From contig NZ_CP038213.1 of NCBI RefSeq assembly GCF_004526345.1, positions 2,356,001 through 2,420,000 on the forward strand: DNA of 64,000 bases, written 5' to 3'. The notes below the pieces were generated by a model, which worked only from the letters and a program-made list of their open reading frames with translations, was not told the DNA's origin and searched no databases. This DNA is from Ornithinimicrobium flavum. GTDB lineage: Bacteria; Actinomycetota; Actinomycetes; Actinomycetales; Dermatophilaceae. A program made the position numbers and the translations under genes. Positions 19,045-30,635 of the stretch are shown in pieces (the stretch's first letter is position 1; every line of letters begins with the position of its first letter).

Positions 19045-20186
19045 TCAGGTGCGCACTCTCCGGACCAAGCCCCCTCGCGGGTCGGTCCGCTGCTGGGCGC
19101 AGGCGAGCAACCCGAGCGCGAGCCAGCAGGCCAGCATGGAGGACCCGCCGTAGGACAGGTAGGGCAGCGGCAGGCCCGTCACCGGCATCAGCCCGAGGTT
19201 CATCCCCACGTTCTGGAAGGTCTGGAAGGCGAACCAGCAGGCCACGCCGACGGCCACCAGCCGGCCGAAGGGGTCCTGGCTGCGCAGCCCCACGACGAGC
19301 GCCCGCAGCACCAGGAACCCGAGCAGCACCAGCAGACCGAGGCAGCCCAGCAGCCCCAGCTCCTCGCCGGCGACGGAGAAGACGAAATCGGTGTGCTGGA
19401 ACGGGATGAAACCGCCCTGGGTCTGGGGCCCCTCCCCCAGGCCGGTTCCCGACCAGCCGCCGGACCCGATGGCCAGCCGCACCTGCCGGGTCTGGTAGCC
19501 GATCCCCTGCGGGTCCAGGCTCGGGTCCCGGAAGGCCAGGAGCCTGTCGACCTGGTAGGGGTCGAGGAGCGGGACCCGCACGGCCGCGACGACCGCGGCG
19601 ACCGTGCCGCCCAGGGCCACCAGGGTCCACCGCCCGGACGCACCGGAGGCCGCGACCACCCCGATGGTGAGCACGCCCAGGACGAGAGCGCTGCCGAGGT
19701 CGGGCTGCAGCATGATGAGCCCGACCGGCACCGCCGCCAGGACCCAGGCGAGCAGGACCTCCCGCCACCCCGGCGGTCGGTAGGGGTCGCGGCCCTCGGC
19801 GAGGATCATCGCCAGCCCGATCACCAGGGCGATCTTGGCCAGCTCGGCCGGCTGCAGGGAGAAGCCGCCGGGCAGGAAGAGCCAGGAGCGGGAGCCGTTG
19901 ACCGTCTGGCCCAGCGGCGTCAGCACCAGGGCGAGCCCGGCCAGGCCGCCGAGGTAGAGCCACGGCGCCACCGCCCGGAGCCAGCGCACGTCGACCGCCA
20001 CCAGGGCCAGCGCCAGCACGATCCCGATCGCCGCGTTGACGAGGTGGCGCACCGCCAGCGCCGACCCCGCCCAGGCGTGGGTGGCCGACCAGATGAGCAG
20101 GGCGCCGACGAGGGTGAGCCGAGGGCCGCGACGAAGGGGGCCCAGTCGGTCCGGGCGTACCGCTCCCGCAGCGGCCGGGTCGGCAT
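19045..20186 (-). CDS. rodA: RodA/FtsW-family peptidoglycan glycosyltransferase, one apparent frameshift
   Basis: Membrane SEDS protein that polymerises peptidoglycan with a class B penicillin-binding protein. About 380 residues when repaired, nearly all in membrane helices. Family blocks include NGSRSWLFLPGGFSLQPAE, IMLQPDLGSA, FQHTDFVFSVAGEELGLLG and the C-terminal LPLPYLSYGGSSM. The first 23 codons from ATG 20186 are in a different frame from the rest; one base is missing near 20119. It lies 10 bases after ribF and 40 bases before the acyl-CoA ligase gene. No penicillin-binding protein gene is adjacent, so RodA rather than FtsW is inferred only from general similarity. Confidence 0.85.
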
Positions 20187-20195
20187 ACCCGCGGC

Positions 20196-21165
20196 CTAGC
20201 TGAGCAGCGCCCGGGTGCGGTCGACGTCGGCGGCCATCTGCCCCATGAGGGCCTCGAGGGAGTCGAACCGCACGTTGGAGCGCAGCCGCTCCACGAAGTC
20301 GACCCGGACGACCTCTCCGTAGAGGTCCAGGTCGGTGCGGTCCAGGACGTAGGCCTCCACGGTGCGGCGCACGACGTCGTCGAACGTGGGGTTGGTCCCG
20401 ACCGAGATGGCTGCCGGCAGCCGCCGGTCCGGATGGTCCTCCGGGAGGGCCGGCCGTTCCAGCCAGCCGGCGTAGACGCCGTCGGCGGGGACGAGGCCCT
20501 CGCTGTCGGGGGACAGGTTGGCCGTGGGGTAGCCGAGCTCCCGTCCCCGGTGATGACCGTGCACCACCTCTCCGGACACGCGGTGGGGGCGGTCGAGGAT
20601 CTCGGCGGCGGTGACCACGTCCCCCTCCGCCAGCGCTGCGCGCAGCGCGGTGGATGACCAGGCGCGCATCCCCTCGGCCATCGTCGCCGACCGTCCCCTG
20701 CACGACGACCTCGAAGCCGTAGGCGGCCCCCAGCTCGCGCATCGTGTGCTCGTCCCCGCTGTTGTGCAGCCCGAACCGGCTGTCGTGCCCGAGGACGACC
20801 ACCTCGGCCCGTAACCCCTCGACGAAGGTCTCGCGGACGAACTCCTCCGGGGTGAGCAGGGCGTACTCCGGGGTGAACTCGATGACGACGACCCCGTCGA
20901 GGCCCACCTCCTCCAGCAGGTCGAGCCGGTGCTCGAGGCCCGCGATCTCCTCGGGTGCGCGCTCGGGGTGCAGGACGGCCACCGGGTGGGGGTCGAAGGT
21001 GACCGCGACCGCGGCCAGCCCCCGCTCCCGGGCCAGGGAGGTCACCGTCGACAGGACGGCCCGGTGCCCCCGGTGGACCCCGTCGAAGTTGCCGAGGGTG
21101 GCGACGGTGGGGCCCAGGTCGGCCGGGACGTCGTCCAGGGAGGTCCAACGATGCACGGCGGTCAC
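20196..21165 (-). CDS. ribF: Bifunctional riboflavin kinase/FAD synthetase RibF, one apparent frameshift
   Basis: Makes FMN from riboflavin and then FAD. The N-terminal FAD synthetase half is in one frame, with ATLGNFDGVHRGHRAVL, TFDPHP and VLGHDSRFG. The C-terminal flavokinase half is in another: SSTALRAALAEGDV, GRELGYPTANLSP, DGVYAGW, ISVGTNPTF. The frames meet near 20682, where one base appears to be in excess; repaired length is about 322, normal for the family. Because RibF is usually essential, the break is probably a sequence error. The start may be GTG 21165, 1 base after truB, or GTG 21156, which has TAGAGT 7 bases upstream. Confidence 0.9.
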
Positions 21166-21166
21166 T

Positions 21167-22123
21167 CTACTTCGCGCCGGCGGGGGCGAGGACCACGTGG
21201 GGGCGGGCGTCCGGCCGGCTCTCGTCCAGGACGGCCACCAGCGTCCCGTCCGGGGCGAACGCGGCGACCGGTCCCTCCCGACCCGGGCGCTCGGAGGGGA
21301 TCCGCTGCCCGTACCCCAGTGCGCGCGCCTCCTGCGCCGTCAGCTCCCGCGCCGGCAGCGCCGACCTCGCGGCGTCAGCGAGGTCAACGAGCTGGGCCGC
21401 GGGTCCGGGCCCGACCTCGGGGTCGAGCTGCTCCAGGCTCACCGCCCGGTCCAGGCCCAACCCTCCGACCCGGGTGCGCCGCAGCGCGGTGAGGTGCCCT
21501 CCCACGCCCAGCGCGGCCCCCAGGTCCCGCGCCAGGGCGCGCACGTACGTGCCCGAGGACACCTCCACCTCGACATCCACGTCGAGCAGACCCCCGGGCA
21601 CCGGCGCGCCCTGCCGATCGTGCTCCCCCGCCCGGCGCAGCGTCAGCACCTCGAAGCGGGTCACCCTCACCGGTCGCGCCGCCAGCTGGACGTCCTCGCC
21701 GGACCGGACCCGGGCGTAGGAGCGCTTCCCGTCGACCTTGATCGCGCTCACGGCGCTGGGGACCTGCTCGAGGTCGCCGGTGAGGGTCGTGACGGCGGCG
21801 CGGACCTGCTCCTCGGTGAGGTGCCCGGCGTCGGCCCCACCGGTGGCCTCCCCCTCGGCGTCGTCGGTGAGGGTCGACCGGCCCAGGCGCACGGTCGCGG
21901 CATACGCCTTGTCGTGCCCGACGAGGAAGGTGAGCAACTTGGTCCCCCGGTTCACCCCCACGACCAGGACCCCGGTCGCCATCGGGTCCAGGGTGCCCGC
22001 GTGCCCCACCCGTCGGGTGCAGCAGAACCGTCGCAACCGGGCGACGACGTCATGGCTGGTCCAGCCGGCCGGCTTGTCGACGACGAGCAGACCGTCCCCG
22101 ACGGGCGTCGGGTCGGCCGTCAC
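21167..22123 (-). CDS. truB: tRNA pseudouridine-55 synthase TruB
   Basis: Forms pseudouridine at position 55 in the T loop of tRNAs. The 318-residue protein begins after GTG 22123 with LLVVDKPAGWTSHDVV. It has the catalytic aspartate in RVGHAGTLDPMATGVL, then VPSAVSAIKVDGKRSYARVR and SSGTYVRALARDLG. A C-terminal PUA-like actinobacterial extension follows. The start GTG overlaps the rbfA stop (GTGA), and ribF begins just after its own stop, so rbfA-truB-ribF are probably translated together. Confidence 0.97.
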   Translation of the reverse strand: MTADPTPVGDGLLVVDKPAGWTSHDVVARLRRFCCTRRVGHAGTLDPMATGVLVVGVNRGTKLLTFLVGHDKAYAATVRLGRSTLTDDAEGEATGGADAGHLTEEQVRAAVTTLTGDLEQVPSAVSAIKVDGKRSYARVRSGEDVQLAARPVRVTRFEVLTLRRAGEHDRQGAPVPGGLLDVDVEVEVSSGTYVRALARDLGAALGVGGHLTALRRTRVGGLGLDRAVSLEQLDPEVGPGPAAQLVDLADAARSALPARELTAQEARALGYGQRIPSERPGREGPVAAFAPDGTLVAVLDESRPDARPHVVLAPAGAK

Positions 22124-22599
22124 GGACGCCCGGCGTCCGGCTCGGCGTCCTGAGGGGCGGAGCCGGCCTCCTCCGAGGCCGGGCGGGGCTTGCGGTAGGG
22201 GTCCTCGTCCCCGGCGTAGCCGGCCGCCCGGCGCGCGGCGGCGAGCTCGGCGTCCCGCTCGGCCACCTGGCGCAGCAGGTCGTCCATGTGCTGGGCGTCC
22301 TCCGGCAGGGCGTCAAGGATGAACTCGAGGCTCGGCGTCAGACGGATGCCCAGCCCGCGCCCGACGAACGAGCGGAGCCTGCCGCGGTACTGCTCCAGGA
22401 CCTCCGCGGCGGTCGCGCGGTCCTCCTCCGTCCCCAGGACGGTGTAGAAGACGCTGGCGTGCTGGAGGTCACCCGTCACCCGGACGTCGGTGATCGTGAC
22501 GAAGCCGACCCGCTCGTCCTTGACCACCTGCGAGAGTCCCTGGGTCACCAGCTGCTTGGTCCGCTCGGCGATCCTGCGGCTGCGTGCCTGGTCGGCCAT
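22120..22599 (-). CDS. rbfA: 30S ribosome-binding factor RbfA
   Basis: Late 30S-subunit maturation factor that helps process the 16S rRNA 5' end. The 159-residue protein starts MADQARSRRIAERTKQLV and contains VGFVTITDVRVTGDLQHASV and RLTPSLEFILD, with a disordered Pro/Glu-rich tail of about 40 residues. ATG 22599 is chosen over an upstream frame to 22749 because AGGAGGA lies directly before it. A -10-like TAGGAT at 22652-22657 on the minus strand may be its own promoter. It is separated from infB by a gene on the other strand, which breaks the usual infB-rbfA contact. Confidence 0.96.
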   Translation of the reverse strand: MADQARSRRIAERTKQLVTQGLSQVVKDERVGFVTITDVRVTGDLQHASVFYTVLGTEEDRATAAEVLEQYRGRLRSFVGRGLGIRLTPSLEFILDALPEDAQHMDDLLRQVAERDAELAAARRAAGYAGDEDPYRKPRPASEEAGSAPQDAEPDAGRP

Positions 22600-22728
22600 G
22601 TCTCCTCCTGAGGTCCGTACGGCGTGGCCCACGCGGGGTGGGAGCCAGCCCATCCTACGGAGGCGGCGGCCCTGCGCAGACGACGCGGGGTGACGGGCCG
22701 GGCGTGCGACCGGGGCGCGGTGGCTCGG

Positions 22729-22752
22729 CACGGGCACGGGCACGGGCACGGG
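22729..22752. repeat. Short CACGGG tandem repeat, four copies
   Basis: Four exact copies of CACGGG lie in the roughly 290-base divergent spacer between rbfA and the copper-chaperone lipoprotein gene. No function is evident; it may simply be a slippage product in GC-rich DNA. Confidence 0.8.
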
Positions 22753-22889
22753 CCCAGGTTCGCCTGCTACGTTCTCGCATCCCTTCGCGGTCCGGGCGCC
22801 GCCCCCCGACCCCCACCCCTCGACCCCGCCGACCTCCGCGCGACCGTCGTGATGCGGTGCCCCGGGGCTCGCGCCTCCAGGAGACTCCC

Positions 22890-23420
22890 GTGCGCACCAC
22901 CTGGCCCCTCCTCGTCCTCACCTCGGTCCTCGTCCTGCTCCCCGGCTGCGGCTCCGGGTCCGAGCGGACCGACTCCGGCGACGCCGAGTCCGCCGCCATC
23001 GTCGACACGGTGGAGGAGGACCTCATGCTCGTCGACGGCTGGGCCGAGGCCACCGACGGGGTGAGGACCGGCGTCTTCGGCACGCTGGTGAACAGCTCGG
23101 AGCAGGACATCTCCCTCGCCCGCGTCGAGAGCGAACTCACCGCACTGGTCGAGCTGCACGTCACGGTGGACGGAGCCGCGGGCGGCCTGATGGAGCCGGC
23201 CGACGACGGCTTCGTCGTCCCCGCGGGCGGCGAGCTGGTCCTGGAGCCCGGTGGTGACCACCTGATGCTGCTGCAGCTGGACGCTCCGGTCGAGACGGGT
23301 CAGGACCTCGAGCTGACCCTGGTCACCGCCGACGGGCAGGAGTATGCCGTGACCGTCACCGTGCGCGACGCACCGGGGGCAGCGGTGCCGCGCCGGGTCG
23401 GAACGGTCCTGCTGGCCTGA
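22890..23420 (+). CDS. PCu(A)C-type copper chaperone lipoprotein
   Basis: Extracytoplasmic copper carrier of the family that delivers copper for cytochrome oxidase assembly. The 176-residue precursor has an N-terminal signal ending in a lipobox (LPGC), so it is expected to be anchored to the outer face of the membrane. The copper-ligand pattern is nearly canonical: His in ELHVTV, Met in GLMEP ten residues later, and HLM in GGDHLMLL 22 residues further on. The usual HM pair has Val in place of the first Met. GTG 22890 is preceded by AGGAG 6 bases upstream. It stands alone on the plus strand between rbfA and infB. Confidence 0.8.
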   Translation: MRTTWPLLVLTSVLVLLPGCGSGSERTDSGDAESAAIVDTVEEDLMLVDGWAEATDGVRTGVFGTLVNSSEQDISLARVESELTALVELHVTVDGAAGGLMEPADDGFVVPAGGELVLEPGGDHLMLLQLDAPVETGQDLELTLVTADGQEYAVTVTVRDAPGAAVPRRVGTVLLA

Positions 23421-23426
23421 GGGCTG

Positions 23427-23472
23427 CAGCACGAGGCCCGGCCCACCGAGGGGTGGACCGGGCCTCGTGCTG
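23427..23472. terminator. Bidirectional hairpin terminator between convergent genes
   Basis: Arms of about 20 bases pair with one internal mismatch, beginning CAGCACGAGG on the left and ending CCTCGTGCTG on the right, around a short loop. It lies between the copper-chaperone stop (23420) and the infB stop (23483), so it can serve both strands. Confidence 0.8.
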
Positions 23473-23482
23473 ACCGCACGGG

Positions 23483-26347
<2,865 letters not shown>

Positions 26348-26544
26348 GGTGTGGTGTCTCCTTGGTTGTTGCGCCACGACCGGGGCCACAGGGGCTCAGC
26401 CGCGACTAGTGCTGGTGGGTGCTCATCGCTGAGTACTCATCGGGTGCTCATCAGCGTCAAACCCGCTTCCGGTTCCTCGATGACAGGCCCTGGTCAGGAC
26501 CCGCCCTTGCTGAGCGACCGGGTCGGGCGACCCGGTCGGGTGTG

Positions 26545-26868
26545 TCATTCCTGCTGCTGCTCCAGCCGCTCCTGCACGGCGCTCGCATCGGTCTGGCTGC
26601 CCGCCGGGAGGCGGAGGGCCCGACCGAACGCACGTCGCGCGATCGCGGTCTGCAGGCACTGGGGGTCAGGGTGCACGTATGCGCCCCGGCCGGCACCGCG
26701 TCGACGCTCGTCGGGCCGGAGGATCCACCGTCCGGTGGCCTCGTCCCGACGCGCGACGACGCGCAGCAACACGTGCTGCTCGTCCCGTCCCCGGCACCCC
26801 ACGCACGTGCGGACCGGCGTGTGCCGTGCAGGTGGCGAGGTGGGGCCGCGACGGACAGCGTCATCCAT
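26545..26868 (-). CDS. ylxR: YlxR-family (DUF448) RNA-binding protein
   Basis: A 107-residue basic protein with the family motif TPVRTCVGCRGR, then GRGAYVHPDPQC and AFGRALRL. YlxR proteins bind RNA and are encoded between nusA and infB in very many bacteria, as here. The ATG comes one base after the nusA stop (TAGGATG), indicating coupling. A 197-base gap to infB contains three near-copies of GTGCTCATC (26419, 26433, 26444) of unknown meaning. Confidence 0.9.
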   Translation of the reverse strand: MDDAVRRGPTSPPARHTPVRTCVGCRGRDEQHVLLRVVARRDEATGRWILRPDERRRGAGRGAYVHPDPQCLQTAIARRAFGRALRLPAGSQTDASAVQERLEQQQE

Positions 26869-26869
26869 C

Positions 26870-27922
26870 CTACACGCCGGCAGCGTCCGACCCCTCCTCC
26901 GGCTCGCGCGCCTCGGCCGGGCCGCCCCGGTCCTGCTGCTCCTCGGTGTCGGCGCGGATGTCGATCTTCCAGCCCGTCAGCCGGTTGGCGAGCCGGGCGT
27001 TCTGCCCCTCCCGCCCGATCGCCAGGGAGAGCTGGTAGTCCGGCACGACGACCCTGACCTGGCGGGTCCTGGTGTCCACGACGCGGGCCGACTGGACCCG
27101 GGCCGGGGACAGCGCCGCGGCGACGAAGCGCGCGGGGTCCTCGTCGTAGTCGACGATGTCGATCTTCTCGCCCTGCAGCTCGCTCATGACCGCCCGCACC
27201 CGCTGGCCCATGGGCCCGATGCACGCCCCCTTGGCGTTGACGCCGGGGACCGTGGAGTGCACGGCGATCTTGGTGCGGTGCCCCGCCTCCCGGGCCAGGG
27301 CGGCGATCTCGACCGTCCCGTCGGCGATCTCGGGGACCTCGAGGGCGAAGAGCCGCTTGACCAGGCCCGGGTGCGTCCGGGACAGCATGATGTGCGGTCC
27401 GCGCGAGCCGCGCTTGGCGCTCACCACGAAGCACCGCAGCCGCTGCCCGTGCTCGTAGGTCTCCCCCGGCACCTGCTCGGCCACGGGGAGCTCGCCCTCC
27501 ACGGTGCCGAAGTCGACGGAAACGAACCGCGGGTCGTTGCTCTGCTGGATGATGCCCGAGACGATGTCCCCCTCCCGCGCCCGGAAGTCACCGAGCACGG
27601 CGTCGTCCTCGAGCTCGCGCATCCGTTGGGTGATGACCTGCCGGGCCGTCGAGGCCGCGACCCGCCCGAAGCCCTCCGGGGTGTCGTCGTACTCCGGGCC
27701 GGGCTCGCCCCGGGTGCCGTCCTCCAGGACGGGAGGGTCCTCCCGGGCCCACACGACCACGTGACCGGTGCTGCGGTCCAGCTCGACGCGGGCGTGCCGG
27801 GCGTGCCCCTCGAGCCGCTGGTAGGCGGAGAGCATCGCCTGCTCGATCGCCTCCACGATGACGTCCATGGGGATCTCGCGCTCGCGCTCCAGCAGGCGCA
27901 GGGCAGCCATGTCGATGTCCAT
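26870..27922 (-). CDS. nusA: Transcription termination/antitermination protein NusA
   Basis: RNA polymerase elongation factor that modulates pausing, termination and antitermination. The 350-residue protein has an N-terminal polymerase-binding domain starting [18 protein letters not shown]. An S1 domain and two KH domains follow ([28 protein letters not shown] is in the first KH). It lacks the acidic C-terminal repeats of enterobacterial NusA, as expected for Actinobacteria. The start overlaps the rimP stop by one base (TGATG). Confidence 0.96.
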   Translation of the reverse strand: MDIDMAALRLLEREREIPMDVIVEAIEQAMLSAYQRLEGHARHARVELDRSTGHVVVWAREDPPVLEDGTRGEPGPEYDDTPEGFGRVAASTARQVITQRMRELEDDAVLGDFRAREGDIVSGIIQQSNDPRFVSVDFGTVEGELPVAEQVPGETYEHGQRLRCFVVSAKRGSRGPHIMLSRTHPGLVKRLFALEVPEIADGTVEIAALAREAGHRTKIAVHSTVPGVNAKGACIGPMGQRVRAVMSELQGEKIDIVDYDEDPARFVAAALSPARVQSARVVDTRTRQVRVVVPDYQLSLAIGREGQNARLANRLTGWKIDIRADTEEQQDRGGPAEAREPEEGSDAAGV

Positions 27923-28434
27923 CAGTCGTCCTTTCCGTCGGGCCGGGAGAACTCGACCTGCACGAGGGCCCTGGTGACGTCGGCCAGGGCCACGGGCGTG
28001 TCGGGTGCGGTCTCCAGCGTGAGGGCGGTCGCGCCGACGGAGGTGATCCGGTCGGTCGTGGTCGTGCCGTCGGCCAGGGTGAGCCTGACCAGCCGGCCCA
28101 CGTTGCGGCGCAGCTGGTCACGGGTGGTGAGCGGGCGGTCGAGGCCGGCCGAGCTGACCTCCAGCGTGTAGGGGGCCTCACCCAGGTGGTCGGAGGCGTC
28201 GAGGGCGTCCGACACCGTCCGCGTGGCCTGCGCGACCTCGTCCAGGGTCAGGGGCTCGACGCTGCTCGTGTCGTCGTCCGTCGGCAGGTCGGTCAGGTCC
28301 CGGGCGAGGAAGACCCGCACGAGGCGGCGGCGGCCCGCCTGCTGCAGGGTGGCGCCGTCCACCACCACGCCCGTCCCGGCCAGCGCGTCGGAGGCCAGCT
28401 GCGTGATCGTCTCGGGGCTGGGCCGGGCGTCCAT
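27922..28434 (-). CDS. rimP: Ribosome maturation factor RimP
   Basis: Assists assembly of the 30S subunit. The 170-residue protein contains [20 protein letters not shown], the strongest family block, and an SH3-like C-terminal domain. ATG 28434 is preferred to the open frame reaching 28692 because GAGGAGCAGG lies directly upstream and homology begins there. It is first in rimP-nusA-ylxR-infB and has a likely promoter about 80 bases upstream. Confidence 0.95.
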   Translation of the reverse strand: MDARPSPETITQLASDALAGTGVVVDGATLQQAGRRRLVRVFLARDLTDLPTDDDTSSVEPLTLDEVAQATRTVSDALDASDHLGEAPYTLEVSSAGLDRPLTTRDQLRRNVGRLVRLTLADGTTTTDRITSVGATALTLETAPDTPVALADVTRALVQVEFSRPDGKDD

Positions 28435-28510
28435 CCTGCTCCTCGTCTCTTCTGCTGTGGGCCGTGGACCGGGCAGCCTGAGCCGCCGGTCCGGTCGGCC
28501 GGAAGGGGCT

Positions 28511-28539
28511 AGCCTACCGTCTGAGATGATCCCCGTCAT
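28511..28539 (-). promoter_or_regulatory. Likely promoter of the rimP-nusA-ylxR-infB operon
   Basis: On the minus strand ATGACG (28534-28539) and TAGGCT (28511-28516) are 17 bases apart and point at rimP. The region overlaps the start of the divergent DUF4439 gene, whose own -10 element (TAGCCT or TACCGT) lies in the same stretch, so the two promoters may compete. Confidence 0.45.
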
Positions 28540-29599
28540 GCCCGCCGCGTCGCCCGACCCGACCCGTGGGGCGGGCCCGACCCGGCGCAGCGTCCTGCAG
28601 GTCGGCCTGCTCGCCCTGGGGGCCACGGCGCTGGCGGGGTGCACCGAGGGACGCCCCCGCACCCCCTGGTCCCCGGACCCCGACACCGACACCGACGGCG
28701 CGCTGCCGCCGGGCCTGCCTCCCGACGGCGAGCTGCTGCTGCTGGCCCGTCAGCGCCTGCACCGCTACCGCGGGGTGCTGGTCCACGTGCGACCCGTCTC
28801 GAGCACCGGGCGGTCGGTCGCCCGACAGCTGGCGGACATGTGGGCGGTCCAGCAGGACCGGCTGGAGCAGCTGCTCGTCCTGGCCGGGGTCGACCTGCCC
28901 GACCTCGCGGACGTCGTGGTCGACCTCCCGGACGTGGCCGGGGCCTCGGGCCCCCCGCCCGACGAGGCGGCCGCCTCCACCGGGACGGACGACGCGGCGG
29001 CCACCAGCGCCCCGGCGGGGCTGGCCCCCGACGTCCTCGGGACCGAGATCCGCGCCGACCTCGACGGGGCGCTGGAGGAGCTGACGCGCTCCACGGTCAC
29101 CAACCGTGCCGTGCTCACCTCCCTCCTGGCCCAGCACAGCGAGGCGGCCCGCCTGCTCGGGGCGGCCGTGCACCACGAGCCCCTGGTGGGACCGGTGGGC
29201 GCCGCAGCGGTGCCCGTCCTGCAGGTGACCCGCCCGGCCGTCTTCGGCCTGGAGGTCGTCGCCGCCCGGTCCCGGGGTGAGGAGCGCGAGCTCTACGAGT
29301 CGGTGCTGCGACCGCTGCAGCGGATCACGCGGTCCCTGACGAGCCTGGCCGGCGAGGCCGCCCCCGTGCCCCCGCTCGGATACGACCTGCCCGAGCCGCT
29401 CGACGACGAACCGTCCCGCATGGCGCTGGCGCGGGGCCTCGTCCAGGACGTGGCCCCGGCCGCGCTCTCGGCCGTCGGCCGGGCGGGCAGCGACGTGGGC
29501 CAGCTCCGCTCGGTCGTCCGGATCGTGGCCGAGTCGGCCATGTGGTCCCGCGAGCTGGGCGCCGAGGCGGCGCCGTTCCCCGGTATGACGCTTCCGTGA
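28526..29599 (+). CDS. DUF4439 ferritin-like-domain lipoprotein
   Basis: A 357-residue exported protein with a twin-arginine-like N terminus (TRRSVLQVG), a hydrophobic stretch and a lipobox (LAGC), so it is probably a Tat-exported lipoprotein. The C-terminal part, about 130 residues of Ala/Arg/Leu helices, matches DUF4439, a ferritin-like fold found in Actinobacteria beside rimP. No metal-binding role can be proven from what is visible. ATG 28526 is used; ATG 28538 is an equally possible start. Its stop overlaps the start of the kinase gene (GTGA), so the two are translationally coupled. Confidence 0.7.
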   Translation: MIPVMPAASPDPTRGAGPTRRSVLQVGLLALGATALAGCTEGRPRTPWSPDPDTDTDGALPPGLPPDGELLLLARQRLHRYRGVLVHVRPVSSTGRSVARQLADMWAVQQDRLEQLLVLAGVDLPDLADVVVDLPDVAGASGPPPDEAAASTGTDDAAATSAPAGLAPDVLGTEIRADLDGALEELTRSTVTNRAVLTSLLAQHSEAARLLGAAVHHEPLVGPVGAAAVPVLQVTRPAVFGLEVVAARSRGEERELYESVLRPLQRITRSLTSLAGEAAPVPPLGYDLPEPLDDEPSRMALARGLVQDVAPAALSAVGRAGSDVGQLRSVVRIVAESAMWSRELGAEAAPFPGMTLP

Positions 29600-30603
29600 G
29601 CCGGGCGCTGCGCCAGGAGGACCTCCCTCCGGCCCTGCTGCAGGACCTGGACGGCCGCCCCGCCGACCGGACCACGGGCCCCCAGACCCGGGCGCCCCGG
29701 GTCGACGGGACCAGCTGGCTGGACCAGCTCCCCCGGAGGGTGGCCGAGGCCCTGGAGCGGTGGGATCTGTCCCGGGACGACACCCAGCCCCTGCGGTCCG
29801 GCTACACGGCGCTGGTCGTGCCCGTGCGCCGCCCGCGGGGTGACCGCGGCGCGCTCAAGGTGGCGTGGCCGCATACCGAGTCCGACACCGAGCACCTCGC
29901 CCTGCGGGCGTGGAAGGGCCGCGGCGCCGTGGAGCTGCTGGCCGCCGACCCGCCGAGCGCGACCCTCCTGCTCGAGCGCCTCGACCCCGACCGCGACCTG
30001 ATGACCGGCCCGGTCGTGGCGACGACCGAGGTGCTGGGCACCCTCCTGCGGCGGCTCGACCGACCGGCACCGCCCTGGGCCCCGCCGCTGTCCGCCGTGC
30101 TGGCACGCATCGGGGACCGGCTCGACCGGCTCCACCACGACCCGGCGGCCGGACGGTCCTTCCCGCGCAGGCTCACGCAGCAGGCACGGTCCCTCACCCG
30201 GGACCTGCTGGCCGGGAGCACCGGCGACACCGGCGACCATCCGCTGGACCGACGGATGGTCCACACCGACCTGCACCAGATGAACGTGCTCTGGCGGCCC
30301 GACCCCGGCGAGTGGGTCGCGATCGACCCCAAGGTCCTGGCGGGAGACCCGCACTGGGCCCTCGCCCCGGCCCTGTGGAACCGGTGGGACGACGTGCTGG
30401 CCGCCGCCGACGCCCGCAGCCACCTGCGGCTGCGTCTCGGCCTGCTCTGCGACGCCGCGGGGCTGGACGAGGACCGTGCCACCGCCATGACCATCGTCCG
30501 TCTCGTCGCCGAGGCGGCTCGGAGCATCGAGGAGGGCGGCGCGGACCGCGAGACCTGGGTGGCCAGGGCGGTGACGATCGTCAAGGCCGTCCAGCCGGGG
30601 TGA
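29596..30603 (+). CDS. APH(6)/hydroxyurea-type small-molecule phosphotransferase
   Basis: A 335-residue protein of the aminoglycoside/hydroxyurea antibiotic resistance kinase family (PF04655). The catalytic loop is [11 protein letters not shown] and the metal-binding segment [23 protein letters not shown], both typical. GTG 29596 overlaps the DUF4439 stop. Chromosomal members with no mobile context often have unknown substrates, so resistance to streptomycin or hydroxyurea should not be assumed. An open frame from 29542 is longer but less likely. Confidence 0.75.
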   Translation: MSRALRQEDLPPALLQDLDGRPADRTTGPQTRAPRVDGTSWLDQLPRRVAEALERWDLSRDDTQPLRSGYTALVVPVRRPRGDRGALKVAWPHTESDTEHLALRAWKGRGAVELLAADPPSATLLLERLDPDRDLMTGPVVATTEVLGTLLRRLDRPAPPWAPPLSAVLARIGDRLDRLHHDPAAGRSFPRRLTQQARSLTRDLLAGSTGDTGDHPLDRRMVHTDLHQMNVLWRPDPGEWVAIDPKVLAGDPHWALAPALWNRWDDVLAAADARSHLRLRLGLLCDAAGLDEDRATAMTIVRLVAEAARSIEEGGADRETWVARAVTIVKAVQPG

Positions 30604-30635
30604 TCACCCGGCCGGCAGCGCCTACGGTGGAGGGC

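Noticed and set aside
19045..21165. A 706-residue protein fusing RibF and RodA
   Set aside because: The fusion exists only because two frameshifts cancel. Each family has its own start and stop when the frames are repaired.
29596..30603. Acquired antibiotic resistance gene
   Set aside because: There is no mobile element, the base composition matches its neighbours, and it is translationally coupled to a chromosomal lipoprotein gene.
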